A stretch of DNA of 64,000 nt from Sabellastarte sp. h YS-2021 (GCA_964017235.1 OZ024929.1:29757464-29821463), one strand, 5' to 3'; counted from the first letter of the stretch, positions 31,265 through 44,683 are shown. A program made the numbers and translations. Notes: a model not told the origin generated them from the sequence alone.

Positions 31265-32740
31265 ATTCAAAACTAAAACATATTTCAGCTGCTATCAATA
31301 GCTCAGGATATGAAAGAAGAATTTTACAAAATAAATTAAAAGTGAAACAAATTACAGACAGTGACATTAAAAATAATTAAAATGACTGGCAATTGAATGA
31401 ACTGAATGAATAAATATTTTATGTGAAAGTCATCTTGTGAATCATAATGAAGGGTATAAAATGCCAATAAATGATGTCCAGGGACATATGCCTCCTGTCT
31501 TTGAGTAATCGGAGGACAACAATGATCCCTGCTGTCCAATATCTACATGCTTAGCCATGGCAGCTTTGTCACAAACTTTAACCTCTTGAAAATAGTGAAT
31601 ATTGAAAATGAATAAAATATAGCAATTAAAATGAGACTTTGACCCAATGTAATAATAAATGGGACCAGCATCAGATGCAGCAGTGTCATCATCATCATCT
31701 GGACTACTACTACCTTGGTCTGTTATTACAACAATCAGAACCAGTATTACAGCTGCAGAACATTGAACATTACATCTGTGCTGTCACACAACTACACTTC
31801 CCTGGGGATAACTGGTTGAATATCAACATATTCATTAAAATTAAAGAATATTCTCACAAACAGCAGGCACACCTGATGGTAATGTGACTGGATACAATAT
31901 TGTACTATTTTCATCACCATGCCATTCATATTCTGATGACTTTCCTTGGAGAAGGGAATTGTTACACACCTGTACAGGTGAAGGATCTTTTACAGTGATC
32001 ACAGGTTTGTTCTCTTTGTTGAAAATCTTTTGTGTCATTTCTGCCAGATCAAATCAATCGGTGCACTTTGTTGAAAGTGACCTTGAGTTTGCGCAGGAAG
32101 ATTTGTTTGCAGGCTGTTGTCAAATGTGCTATTTTAGTGATATTTGCTTAACATGCTATTGATTTTAAATAAAAATTTAATTTAAGTTTGTTTACTTGTC
32201 AATCAAAAGCTGATATGCTTAATTTAAACAAAATTATAAAATGGCAAAAAGAGTGTTCAGTGACAAGAAAGAAAGGTTTTCAAAAATATATTTTTGCTTG
32301 GTATTAAATTTAACATTTATATGGTATGCTAGATATTTATAATTTTAGGTTCAAAAGTAATTTTTAGAAAAGAATGGTTTTATACTAAGAATAATTCTTA
32401 TCCAAAAAATAAAAAAAAATGTAAGATCAGAAAAAATTTTTATATTTAAGTACAATTCTCGTACTACAAGTATAAGATTTTAGTAAACACGGCCCCTAAA
32501 ACATATGGGTGTCATATCTGCATTGGGGAGTGAATGCTGGCTCAGACATGCTGAATCAATGAAAAAACCTTCCCAATAGCAACAAAACACACTTTCTCAC
32601 AAATCCTCTGGACTAGAAGCTGTTATCAGTACTATCAAAATCTTGAGCTGCCTAGATTTTGGGAGGGATTGGACCATAACTGAGTGATTTATGAGCATTT
32701 TATAATCGTGGACAGTCTGTGACAAAAAAGGTAAAATGGG
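31265..32740. other. intergenic, no gene seen
   Basis: AT-rich with a short atc microsatellite at about 31690. Short open frames lack similarity. Confidence 0.4.
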
Positions 32741-32744
32741 CGGG

Positions 32745-33140
32745 ACCATTGAAAGTCTGGGATTAAGTTCAGATCGGCCTGAGGAGGCCCCAGGCAGCCA
32801 CCAGTCTGGGACTAAGAACTGATTAAGCCATTTTTCTAGTCGTAGACAAACCGACTGGGTCCCAGGACGCCTCAGGCCTCCTGGGACTAAGCCCCGACTA
32901 ACCCACGATTAAGTCCCGACTCTCCAAGGTGTCCTGAGGCGTCCCAAGGCTTCCCCAGACCGAGATGGCCGATTCTTGTTTTGTAATGGGACTAAGGGTC
33001 GCAGGAGGCCTGGGACTAAGGCACTAAGGGTCTGGGACTAAGGGTCTGGGACTAAGGGTCGCAGGTGGCCTGGGACAACATAGGACTGTGTAAATTTGGT
33101 CTGAAAATTAAAAACCCTTAATCGGGAGCCTTAGTCGTGT
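32745..33140. repeat. GC-rich block of gggactaag repeats
   Basis: Much richer in G and C than its surroundings. 'gggactaag' occurs about eight times between 32810 and 33060, most regularly as 'tctgggactaagggtc' at 33030-33060. Inverse forms ('cccttaatcggg', 'ccttagtcg') stand at 33116-33135. It resembles a degenerate inverted-repeat element with an internal minisatellite. Confidence 0.55.
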
Positions 33141-33378
33141 GGTGGAACACCCACATAAGAAACGTTCAGATTTACGCCTGCCCCCATGGATCAAACTAGG
33201 GTAATAAACTCATTTATTTTGCGTTTTTGGTTTTTATCTGCTTTATTATTGCTTTTAGAGCTTTTGAGTGTATTTGAGGTGATAGGAAACCATATGCAGG
33301 GAATCTAGAAAGGCGGTCAAATTTACCTCCCCCCACTGTGGCCATACCTGTGGTTATAACTTCGTGGATGTTAATTTT

Positions 33379-34304
33379 TAGGCGGGTTGCATGTAACTGT
33401 TACATGCCATTTTGACCCCATCCGCCGTTTTAAACAGCAGCCTGCCATTTTAAATGGCCCAGCCAAATAGATAGCAACAATACATACTTCATATATGTAT
33501 GCGATAGTGACATAAGTACCAACTGACTTTTGTATGTCATCCAGCCACAATCCAAGAGAACAACTATTCTACTGCTTGATGCAATTGCAACTAACAGCCC
33601 TCCTTTGCCCATCCTTTTATGAATTGACATATAATTTGTACATCAAAGGGGGTAAATCTTATAAACTGATTATCTTTCCCTGTGAACTAATCAACAGAAA
33701 AGGGTATGGCTTCCACAAATTCAATCCATTATGTTAAATCCAACCTACATATAAGACAATACATCAGAAAGTAATCCTACATGAAAAGAATGGCTTTCCA
33801 CTGGCTAGTCTTTTCATAACAGTGTGGAAGTCATCCCTATTGTATTGATTTGTTAACTATTATTCAAGTGATTACTTTATTGGATTTGTCCCTATTGTTA
33901 GGGTATCACAAAATTAGCTATGGCTGAAACTATGATTGACTTGATAGTGTTAAAGCTGTTTGAATGAAAATTCAAAATTGCTGCTATTTAATATTTCACT
34001 TTTTAAATTTTAAGCTTAAATGACAAATAATGGATAAAAAAGTAATTACATAATTGTCATGAAACATTAAACTTGTATGCCACAGAAGACAAACACTAAT
34101 TCAATAGTTAACAAAGTAATAGCTAGAAAAAGAGTTAAAATGGCTGAGAGCTGGAGCCCGCCATTTTAAATGGCTCAGCCATTTACAACCTCTTATTTAA
34201 GCCTAGTGGGTGTAAATGGCAGGGCCTGCCATTTAAAACGGTGGGCCCCGCCGTTTTAAATGGCTTGGGGGTCAAAACGGCAGTGAACATAACCATCCTG
34301 CCTA
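33379..34304. mobile_element. TIR element about 0.92 kb, possibly TA-target
   Basis: The left end 'taggcgggttgcatgt' and the right end 'acataaccatcctgccta' are imperfect inverted repeats. The match continues inward through 'gccattttgacccc' / 'ggggtcaaaacggc'. Subterminal palindromes 'ccattttaaatgg' occur near both ends. TA at each end could be a TA target duplication (mariner-like) but could equally be part of the TIR. No transposase frame is present. Confidence 0.6.
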
Positions 34305-34920
34305 TTAGATTGATGCGTCCGACGTCCGTCCACATTTTCGTTTCTGGACTCTAACTCAAAAACGGTTTGTCTAATCGAATTCAAACTTGATAGGGAGATA
34401 GATCACCGTCATAGCTAGGTTCCTGTCGAAATTGGGGTAATTCCGTCCATTCATTTGTCTGTTTTTGATCCATTTGCTGTCTGTCAACATTTCTGTTTCC
34501 AGACTCTAACTCAAAAACGCTGTGTCCAATCGAATTCAAACTTGACAGGGAGATAGATCACCATCATAGCTAGGTGTCTTTCAAAATTGGTGCAATTCCG
34601 TCCGTTCGTTTGTCCGTCCACATTTCCGTTTCCGGACTCTAACTCGAAAATGGTTTGTCCAATCAAATTCAAACTTGACAGGAAGATATATCACCATCAT
34701 AGCTAGGTTCGTTTCGAAATTGGTGTAGTTCCATCTGTTCGTTTGTCTGTTTTTTGTCTGTCTGTCCATCAACATTTCTGTTTCCGGACTTTAACTTGAA
34801 AACGCTGTGTCCAATCAAATTCAAACTTGACAGGGAGATACATCACCATCATACCTAAGTTGCTTTCGAAACTGGTGTAATTCTGTTCTTTTGTTTGTCC
34901 GTTAGCACGTCTAACACATT
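34305..34920 (+). repeat. tandem repeat alternating 154/134 bp (four units)
   Basis: 'ggactctaactcaaaaacg' and variants occur at 34346, 34500, 34634 and 34786, with 'caaacttgacagggagatag' in each. The alternating spacing (154, 134, 152) implies a dimeric repeat of about 288 bp. Confidence 0.85.
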
Positions 34921-35284
34921 CACCTTAACTGGGTGACCTAACATTTCTTTCTTGTTTCTAAATGTAATTACAGCAGTTGCTAACCTTATTGCTGCCTGCG
35001 CAACCCGCCTTTTAGGGCATCTTTGACCCTCTTGTTCCACTCTTTCACAAATTATTGGCTTTTGTTGTGACAAACATTTTATTAATCTTAAATGATCTTA
35101 TATACTTGGCTGTATTATCATATAAACCCCATTACACTTTAACCCAGGTATGCATAGGTTATATGCCTAGAAGATTGGCGTTTTCTCTGTAGTTAAGGGC
35201 CCCTGTTCGCTATGACCTATGATTAAGGGTTTGAGATGGCCTCGGGGTCTTTGCCATACATCTGACTTTGAAATTGCATGTGAT

Positions 35285-35690
35285 GCCAGTTCTTTCGATT
35301 TTTTTTATCCTTTATTGATTCAGACAATGCCTTGTTTCATGTTGACTTGGGTATCGTTTGGGTGTGCCTGACCAAAGCAGCAAGTGCGTATTAGGGCTCT
35401 TGCGGCTGGGTACACTGCTGGTCTGCTTGGACCCTGTCCTTAATGCTGTATCAGTCCTGTATGAACCATCAAGTGCAAATTCTTTCAATGTTGTAATTTT
35501 TGTATCATTTAATGATTCAAACAATCTCTTGTTTCATTTTAACTTGGGTTCTATTATTTGGGTGTGCCTGCATGACCACATCAGCAATTGTGTATGAGGG
35601 CTCTTAATTGTGGCTGGGTACCCTACCTCGTCCTGTTGGACCTTGATGTTAATACTATTTTAATCCTGTATGCCACCTTGGGTGCCTTTT
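35285..35690 (+). repeat. degenerate tandem duplication, about 195 bp x 2
   Basis: 'gattcagacaatgccttgt' at 35317 is repeated as 'gattcaaacaatctcttgt' at 35512. Further matches run through 'ttgggtgtgcctg' and 'gggctctt..ggctgggtac'. Confidence 0.75.
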
Positions 35691-35699
35691 ATCATCTTA

Positions 35700-38355
35700 A
35701 TGCCTTAATTATCTCTTCTAATCTTATTTGTAATTTTTCTATAATTTATTAATATCACTTCTGTCTTTCCCCCATTTTTGCTTCCTATAGTAAACGTTTC
35801 TAATATTCTCCATATGTCTGTAATTTTCCTCATTTCAAAATATGGTATTTCCGAAAATGAACTTTGTGGTGAAGAGTTTGTTTTTTACAAAAATACTTTT
35901 GTGTCACATAGCAGTTGTCTGCTTCCTTGTTGTGTTCAAATGTACATAAATTATTTAAATAGTTTTCTTTTTCTCTTTTTCTGTTTGCCATCTGTGTGTA
36001 TCAATGCATATACGGACAATAAATTAATAATAATTAAATATCCAAATTTGGCGGGAATTCTATTCACAAAGATGAAACACTCTCACAAAGACAGCACTCA
36101 GACAGACTCTCATATGAATATTCATGAAGTAGCCAATAGTAGATTTCTAAATAAAAACCAAGTGTCAAATAACCAGTGCATTGTACTACCGTATTATCAT
36201 TAAATTTAGAACCCCTTTGCTACTGAACTGGTGTGCAAACCAACATTCCGCTCACCAATCACAATAAAGGGTCAACACTAAGCCTGCTAAATTCTTACAT
36301 ACTCTGTCGTGTTCGAAAACTAAGATTATGTTTCATCGCTAAATATTCGTGACGCACAATGGTCACAATGTTAAATGAATAAAGTTAATAACCAATGTCA
36401 TCTTGAGTTTTATTTCTCTTATATTAATTGGAACCCATGACTGCATTGTCCAAATGTCAAGCTTTATCAAGACAACACCAGCTTTGCACAAAGTTGAAAT
36501 GTATAGTGAAATATATGTTGACCAAAATAAGTTGCGAACAGATATTGGTTTTATGTCAATTTTAACCGATGTAACAAAGTCAAACTCGTGGCCACAAAAA
36601 ATAAGATCAAAGTGAATTATAACAGTAAGGAATAATATCAACATAGACTGTCATTATATCTTTCAAGTTTTATAGATCCATAAGCAGATTGTTTACTTTG
36701 AGTTTTTTCTTTGCTTTTAACACATTGTGTTGGTCAGGTCTAGAGGTATATTTCAGGAGAAGGATTAAAGCAGCACATACTAGTTGATCAGGTTTCTGCA
36801 CTGAAAACCATCAGGCACCAACAAGCTATTGTTCTCCGTTTAGGTCTGGTGGCGGATGGAAGACAGGATCTGAGAGGTGGGTGAGAGGCGAGTATGTTGT
36901 GTATGACTACAGAGGGGTTAGAGCCAAATGATTATATTTACCAAAAATATTGTTTTAGTAGAGAAAGTAATTAGAATTATTTTAAACCTTAACAAATTTT
37001 AGCTCTGCACCCATGTCGCAAATAGGATGCAACCTTAACCTAAACTTCCTTTCATAAACTCCCATATACTAATTATAAACTTGTAGATATTTGTAATCAT
37101 TACAGGAAATATAGCTGCAAGATATTTTTGTAATCTAAAGTGATCATTTGTCTTTGGAGTTTCTTTCAAAGTAATGTAAATCAATTTACCGTGTGACCCT
37201 ACAACACTCTACTTGACTTTTAATGGTACTTAATCTATTATCTTTATTGTATATGATTAAATTAATTTTATGATGAATAACAGGAATTCTAGAATGAAAC
37301 ATTGAAAGTGAAATAAAATAGTATTTTTGATAATTTATTTACAAGAGAATGACATTGGACGATTTAAACCTTAAAACTAAAACACATTTGTAAGTGGGGA
37401 CCAACGCTAACAATCCAAAATGGTGGTCGGTCACTTTCTAAAGAGAAATCAGTGTGGGAACCAGACTACCAAAACTTGGCCATGGTTTAAATAATTCACC
37501 ATGGTGACCATCACAAGGTGTTTATTAGCCGTGCAATGTTTAATACTGTGATTACCAATAAACGCTTGTGTTTCTTTTGTTGGATTTCAAACATTCATTT
37601 CACGTGTTTAGTGTATTACCAGTCCTTGCTGTGTGCGGATGGAAGTTTTGCTGGAGGGACGCGTTTTGCCACAAACTGCCACAGGGAATTTTGAAATAAT
37701 AGTTTACACGCAAATATTTGGATTTGAAACAACATATTAATAAACACTCTAAGCGTGACTTCTTGCAGTATTTTACAGGAAACACACAATATCTCAGATT
37801 CCCACATGTATCCTCTGGTCAAGATTTAACGGAGGTAAGAACTTCATCTACTTTTAAAGCACTTAATTTGTGTGCCATGATATTGAAAATTTGAATATAT
37901 GGCATTTACAAAATTTGTATCTCAATTTATTTAGTATGACTTTTCAAAAAGTTGAATATCACTTCATAACACAAGTTTGTACACTTATGGGATTGACCGT
38001 CCCCTACTGTCAGCTAGATATTTCACTATTTCCAGGCATTGTGATGATGCGACCCGCTTATTAAACATGGTGTAACCCAAACTACAGTGAACCACTCTTC
38101 CTACATGCTGATATGACGACCTTGCTGAGTCAATGGATGTGACGCCTCTCAGCTGACCCATTCATTTTGGGATATGACTGATGTTATCGTCCATGACTGT
38201 CCCTTGTGAGGTCATGATTATTTTGGGTTTATGACACTTTCAACATATTGTTTGTATAGGTCATCTCCGCACATTAGTTGGTCAATATCCTGCACGGTAA
38301 ACCACTGGTCACTGACAAACAACCAACACATTTCATTAGAATTGAATCCAGGGCT
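35700..38355. other. intergenic or non-coding, no gene supported
   Basis: A 141-codon plus frame (35778-36203) is AT-driven and unlike any protein I recognise. A possible donor 'ggaggtaagaa' at 37832 ends a moderately GC-rich stretch and might close an untranslated exon, but no partner exon was found. Confidence 0.35.
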
Positions 38356-38583
38356 CCACACGTATTTATCTCGCCTCCCACCTCTGAGGCCGGGGTTCGA
38401 TCCCCGTTATGGCCTGAAGTGGGAAAGCTGGTAGTTGCTTGCCGTTGGTCGGCAGTTTACAGTACAGAACCCTAGCGAACTATGTACTGGTTTCCTCTGC
38501 CCTTCCAACTGCCCGTCGTGATATGACCTGTACAGTGTTGAAAGCGACGTAAAACCCCAAATAAACAAATCCACACATATTTA
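38356..38583 (+). mobile_element. 5'-truncated family-A SINE with TSD
   Basis: The body is 38369-38570, starting inside the tRNA-like head at 'tctcgcctcccacc', so the A box is missing. Flanks 'ccacacgtattta' (38356) and 'ccacacatattta' (38571) form a 13-bp duplication with one mismatch. The truncation therefore happened at or before insertion. Confidence 0.92.
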
Positions 38584-39012
38584 ATCCTTCCAACACTTGC
38601 GTATCATAATATACTTATTAAAACACACACACACACTTAACTACAAATTACGAGTGAAAATACAAGTATACTTTGGGGAAACAAACATAAACATGGCTAG
38701 ATAAAGAAAAAACCCAACAGAGACGTAGATTGGCTGGTCTGTGGACACTGAGTGATGGCAGTTACTGACGTCAATATGAAAGATGGACTGAGAAACAAGT
38801 TGTGGACACGATAGGTATTTGAGATGGCTGTATTAGTCCATTGTTAACATGGCAATCAGTCATCTGGCTCCTACAACACCTGGTTGTGGGTTCTAATCAG
38901 GTGGGACTGAGAGCCTGTACGGGTTATATTAAAACAGTTAATGTAGGCAAAGTAATTGGAACATTATCACACAGCCACAAAACCCTTGAATCAAATAACA
39001 GTGGCTGACGTC

Positions 39013-39272
39013 ACACTGGTTTGGTAGGGGCCACGGTGGCAGAGTGGTAACACTCTCGTCTCCCACCTCTGCGGCCGGGGTTCGATCCCCGTCATGGCCG
39101 TAAGTGGGAAAGCTGGTAGTTGCTTGCCGTTGGTCGGCAGTTTACAGTACAGAACCCTAGCGAACTATATGTACTGGTTTCCTCTGCCCTTCCAACTACC
39201 CGTCGTGATATGACCTATACAGTGTTGAAAGCGACGTAAAACCCCAAATAAACAAATAAACACTGGTTTGGT
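39013..39272 (+). mobile_element. full-length family-A SINE, 13-bp TSD
   Basis: The body is about 39026-39259, and the TSD 'acactggtttggt' lies at 39013 and 39260. A box, B box and tail are intact. Confidence 0.95.
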
Positions 39273-39299
39273 GTAGTTTTGGAGAGAGTTCACCTGATG

Positions 39300-42200
39300 G
39301 ATCAATCACAAACGAGATCTTTACTTTTTATATATATTCACAAAATACATACAAAGCAGTTCACTTGTCGCCTTAACAAATTTTAAGATACTTGTATATG
39401 AAGAAATAATATTTGACTAACTACTTTCGGATTGACTACAAGTGGTAATTTTGTGGGTCTGTCCCTCACTGATGAATGGGATCTAAAATCCCACAGACTT
39501 TAGAATCGTCTTCCCTTCACCCCTGAAGGTATTGCAATTGGGTCTATCTGTGTGCTCAAGTCGACTGTACATCAGGTCTGGTACATTAGACACTGTGGGG
39601 TCAAACCACGGCTTGGTCTTCCAAGATGCTCTGGATCCATATCTGCATTGCAAATCCAGAATTATTCAAGATTTTCCAGCACTGCCCCTGGGCCAGTGTT
39701 TGTGTGTTTCCAGGCACTGTGTTTTACCTTTTAATTGGCCTTTGACTTTGTGCACAGTGTCATCGTATTTTACCTCACATTTTCAGTATTACTGCTCATT
39801 TGAGAAGGTGACACTGGATGCTCTGCAATCAGCAGTGACAATATCGGCAAACATATTTCATTAAACATGTGTACATGGATGTTGGCATCACTATGGAAGT
39901 TCATCCAAATTAGAATAAATGTAAATTTCATTATGAACACTGTTACATCTGATTATTTACAAGTTATAATTAAATCATCCACAACTATTTTCAAATACTA
40001 GTCTGATACACTATACACTTTTTGAATTCTAGTCTAAGTCATCAAGGTATAGCAAGAAAACAAGTAACTAAGTTTATCACACAGCCAAGCCAGAAATTTT
40101 GGATTGAACATCACAACAAAATGTATTTTTTTAACATCTAGATATATATATTAAACCTAAAAGTGTTTAGATTCACACTTGTAATATACTGCACCATATC
40201 ATCGTTGCATGCTTTGTCGTTTTGTGTTTATTTACAAAGTTATTTTGTAATGAATGGTTGGATGTTATTTTGATTTGACTACAAAATTACTGTTGTATTA
40301 ATGTTTGCAGGTATTTTACAGAATTTATGTGGATTATATTTTCATTATACTTTTATGACTAAAACAATCAACAGTAGTGGCTGTTCAATATTTCACACAG
40401 GAAATGATGAAATAGAAATATCCTGTGTATCACCCAACATATTTCTACATTTTCAGGTGTTTCTGATAACGTGAGAAATGTGCTATCCTCTGAATAATGT
40501 GCAGATTTCGGTTTTCTCTAGTGTTGTAGTTTTTCTGTTTTGAGTTTCAGTACAGTTGCATTCTGGTCACAAACTTACATGTGCATAAAGTTTGGGTCAT
40601 GGGCAGATTCTGGTGGGCCCCAGAATTTCCCCTTGTATTGCTCTGAACTTATGGGGTTGGAAAAGGGATCTGTGCCTTTTTTGTTGTATTTATTTTGTAT
40701 TATTTTGTGGAGTTTGACGCTTTATTTACACATGTCTGATGCACTGGTATGTGACGTGAAAATCGTTTGCTTTTCTACTTTGACTTGAGCAGTATGGTGA
40801 AATAGTTATGTATTTATTTTCTGTCAATTCTGTTTGACAGATATGAGTTTACTTACATCAATCATTTAACAGCAGGCATGTACTCGTATGTTGAGAGATA
40901 CGATGTTGGTTCACAGGTTTCCCAAAGACATATCTGCACATTTTGTCTACTCGGACTTATCAGACGCTATTGTAGACAAATGTTTTCTGTATTTGTTCTG
41001 CTGTCATGTAAAACATGATGTTGAACATGTGTGATGGAGAACATGATTGAGAATGAAAAAAAAAACTAATATTTTTTTTTTTGGGGGGGGGGCTGGGGTT
41101 GTCAATGTATGATACAGATCATATAGCTTGGTGTTTTTAGAGAAAGATCAAAGCAAGGTGGACTGAAGCAGTGTATTCTGGTCAACATTTTGCAATGCAG
41201 CCTTTTATTTTTGACAGAGGCCCTTAGTGGCCTAAAAGTTGGCATGAAGTGCATCTCATCGCAAAGCTGTCGCCTTTGATTCTCACAAGTGACAAATGCT
41301 TGTGGGCCTTCCGCAAGGTCAAAGTTACGTAAAGTCTTTCGACCCATTTAACAGCCTGGGTCATATTGGGACACATCCTCGGCATTGTCACTTGTCTAAA
41401 CCGAATATGTCTAAGTCAGTTTGACCCAGACTGTTACAAAGAAGGTCAAACTTACCCAAGTATGTGGGTCAGGTTCAGCACTGTAATCCAACAGGTTTCA
41501 CAAGGGTGGAACCAGTGAGGATAAAGTAAGGCTTCTGGAAGTATTCTTCCACAATTTTCTGTATTTTTGGTTCTGGTTATGCATTATACTCTTGCTGTCC
41601 AAGATTGACTTTCATTTATCCTGTTTGAAGGAATTGCGTTCATCTGACCCTTGTTTATATTTTTACCATGTTGCATTGACTAAGGAATGAAAACCCCCCT
41701 TTGTATGTTTCTGCTGTCTTTTTTGCACTCCATTTTTTGCACTTTCTATCAGATTCTTTCTTGCTGAATTGGATAATTAGATCCTTGTTGTTTTTTTTGT
41801 ATCTGGGGTGATTAATGCATGTTATCGTGAAACCTTTGTTGCTTTAATTGGATTAATTCAACCTATGACATAAGATGTGCCTTAGTTGATTAAACTTGCT
41901 TTATCAATCATTTTTTTCTATTCCAAATATTTATACAAATATTTATAAGTAGAAAATGCGGTTTGTATTCACACTGAGAATATCATTATTTTCCAAGTAC
42001 CTGAAATAAATTACTTTAACTCCTTTGTGTTTGTGCTGCTTTTGAACAAGAAGTGAAACTCAAACTTAGACCTGTTAGATCATTGTTGTGGGGGTTAGAT
42101 CATGGTTTGGATTCTCGACTCGATCCTGTATCAGTATGACTGTATTGTTGAATGGCATGTAAACCACCTACTTTTACAGCATCATTTAGTGCTGTATTTC

Positions 42201-42755
42201 TGTAACATTAACTTGACAAGTTTAAATATTCAGTATTTCACATGTTAAATTATCTATTGAAAGGGTCATAAAGCCCAACCTTACATTTGAAATGTTTGAC
42301 ATTTTTTACCAGTCCATTTTATTATTGCTAGTCATTTTGTTTTGGTCTGAAAAAGATGCAGTACTAATGTGAATTAATTCCGGTTTATGAGTACATGTAT
42401 CAGAAAATTCTCACCTTATTTAGCATACGGTGGATTCCTGTGTATTAGATACCAGTGTACACTTGTTACCTTATAATTTTTTCTGTCTTTTTCTTTTGAA
42501 TATTTTTACAAATTAATGACATGTCTATGTATTTTTTGGAATCGCTAGGATTTCGCTATTTATTAACGGTGTTTCCACACAAGTTTACTATTGAAGTAAC
42601 ATGGTATAGTGACAATATGCATCACATTGTCTCCAAGTTATTTTGCATTTGGTTAGCATGAATTCATGTCAAATCTTTGTCACAACATTTTACTGCATGA
42701 TGCTGCAGGGTTGCTGAATTGTTTAGAGTGATCTACATACACATCTTGTATAATA
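39300..42755. other. intergenic, no gene seen
   Basis: Weak family-B-like tails near 39470 and 42150. An A/T/G homopolymer patch lies at 41055-41092. A 110-codon frame at 39532-39864 and an 81-codon minus frame at 41102-41347 show no recognisable domain. Confidence 0.4.
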
Positions 42756-42759
42756 TTGC

Positions 42760-42905
42760 TGTCCAGCATTCCTGATGAATTCCGTTCTGCCTCAACTCTC
42801 GCCTGTTTCAGGAAAAGGTTGAAATCGTATGGCTTTAAAAAGGCATTCCTTACTTGGCATACACTCTGTCCGGTGTCTCCATGGTACTAGATTTGGCAAC
42901 GGTTA
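42760..42905 (+). pseudogene. LINE RT C-terminal fragment
   Basis: The sequence from 42760 reads SSIPDEFRSASTL, then FRKRLKSYGFKKAF. This is the characteristic end of CR1/L2-like non-LTR reverse transcriptases (LPDE-R-A, then F-LK-YLF). A similar motif occurs on the minus strand at 62640. Everything upstream is lost, consistent with 5' truncation. Confidence 0.7.
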
Positions 42906-43639
42906 TGAAATGATTATTTTTTTAATCAGATTTTAGTGTTGCGCCTTAGTCTGTGTGACAGAGATTAAGTGCCATAAAAGTACAGAATAGAATTCTAACA
43001 CATTGGCACAGTTATATTACATAGTTGTCTTATTTACAAAGGTTATTTACAGTTTGATAATTCAACAGGTTTGAAGTATTTAAAGGAAGTTGATCTGAAG
43101 AGAAGATTTTCATGTAACATATTTAATAAAGTTTTAGCTTTTTTTTCACTGCCTGACACAAAATGCTGGTTTTCTGTCTAATTTTAATTCTTACCACACA
43201 GAACGACCTTGTATATAAGTGACAGCTGTCTATTGTTGATTCTAATTGATCCCCACAATCTGCCATGATTTAAGTGAGCAATAAATGCACAGCTTCTCAA
43301 ATGAACCATATGTTGATGTCATATGAACTGCTGTTAAGTTTGTATTTCTTTTTTGAACACGTAGATGTCTTTGATGTCAAAGTTTCAGTTGTATTGGGTT
43401 TTGTCTTTTAATCTTCCTACAACAAATAAAAAGAAAGAAAAAAGTCGTACCATCTGTGTTTATACTTTTGGTGGCATGTTACTATGGCAGTTCATCCTTT
43501 TTCATAAGTTTTTTAAGCTGTAAAAATGATGATCTGTGTTCGATAAGTTTGATAGCTGGAGAAAAGTGACATTTGAACAAATCATGTCAAGGTGGTTTCA
43601 GAAATGGTTGACCTTCAAAAGAATTATTCCACCTTTAAT

Positions 43640-43870
43640 CTTTGATGTTTTTAAAGGACAACCATGTACTAGCAGTGATTGATTTGGAGAAAGCTTTTGA
43701 CACACGTTGACAAACTGGTGTTTACAGAGGTCGGGGCTTCCATGTGGAAGAGTTCATCCAACAATCTTCGTTTAGACTCCGTTCCAGTCTACATATTCAA
43801 GGGTCTCTCCCTGGCAGCATGCTTTGTTACTTTATTTCTTTCTTAAGCTGAAGGGTAATGCAGATGCCAT
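43640..43870 (+). pseudogene. decayed non-LTR RT fragment (VIDLEKAFDT motif)
   Basis: 'ctagcagtgattgatttgga' encodes AVIDLE and continues KAFDT, the first catalytic motif of non-LTR reverse transcriptases. After frameshifts, GSLPGSML (about 43805) resembles the QGS-LGPLL motif. Too short for family assignment. Confidence 0.5.
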
Positions 43871-43934
43871 TCTTTCATGTTTTGGGAAGTCTTGATATTT
43901 AAACTGTTTGTCCAGACTTTAATGGAACATGCAA

Positions 43935-44070
43935 CTTTAGTTGTAAGTTGGTTAGGTGGGTTAGTAGGATTGGCATCGAATCATGTTCTGTCAATTCTTT
44001 GTGTGTTCAAATCCCACAAGTGACCCTGGCTGTTGAATGGGACATTAAATACCAATTTTGACTTTCGTAA
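43935..44070 (+). mobile_element. family-B tRNA-type SINE
   Basis: 'agttggttaggtgggttag' (43942) resembles an A box and 'gtgttcaaatcccac' (44002) is a B box. The tail 'gttgaatgggacattaaat' follows at 44033. This is the most complete family-B copy in the window. Confidence 0.65.
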
Positions 44071-44420
44071 CACAAAAAGGTTGAAAATGGGCTGATGAAA
44101 ATGAATTTTGATTTTCCAAAAATATTTGCACATACTATTGTAATGAGAGAGAACTCAACCCAGACCCAACACGACAGACAATTCATAAAATTCTGTTTTC
44201 CAAACTAAATCCTTTAATGTTAGTTCAACAGTAAACTCAGTCTTTGTCTATATATTAGAAGTTTGGGGAACAAACAAAAGCCTGTTGAAACATTTCTAGT
44301 CATTTGCTCGTTATAGATGGTAATATGGTTATGCTGTTTTATTGCTCATAAGTCCTATCATTACCAATTTGATCACATCATATAATTTTAATTTAAGTAC
44401 AGTCCTTCTCAGTTTGAGAC

Positions 44421-44683
44421 CAATAAGCCATCATAGGGGCCACGGTGGCAGAGTGGTAACACTCTCGCCTCCCACCTCTGCGGCCGGGGTTCGATCCCCG
44501 TCATGGCCGTAAGTGGGAAAGCTGGTAGTTGCTTGCCGTTGGTCAGCAGTTTACAGTACAGAACCCTAGCGAACTATATGTACTGGTTTCCTCTGCCCTT
44601 CAAACTACCCGTCGTGATATGACCTGTACAGTGTTGAAAGCGACGTAAAACCCCAAATAAACAAACAAACAATAAGCCATCAT
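44421..44683 (+). mobile_element. full-length family-A SINE, 14-bp TSD
   Basis: The body is 44435-44669, and the TSD 'caataagccatcat' lies at 44421 and 44670. Head and tail are intact and close to the consensus, so this is a young insertion. Confidence 0.96.

Noticed and set aside
35778..36203. 141-codon open frame as a gene
   Set aside because: AT-driven composition, runs of Phe/Leu/Ile without topology or motif, and no splice context. Probably chance.
37620..37834. Untranslated first exon of a plus-strand gene
   Set aside because: There is one good donor at 37832, but no promoter, acceptor or coding exon could be connected downstream.
41102..41347. 81-codon minus frame
   Set aside because: No recognisable motif and no supporting splice sites; kept as intergenic.
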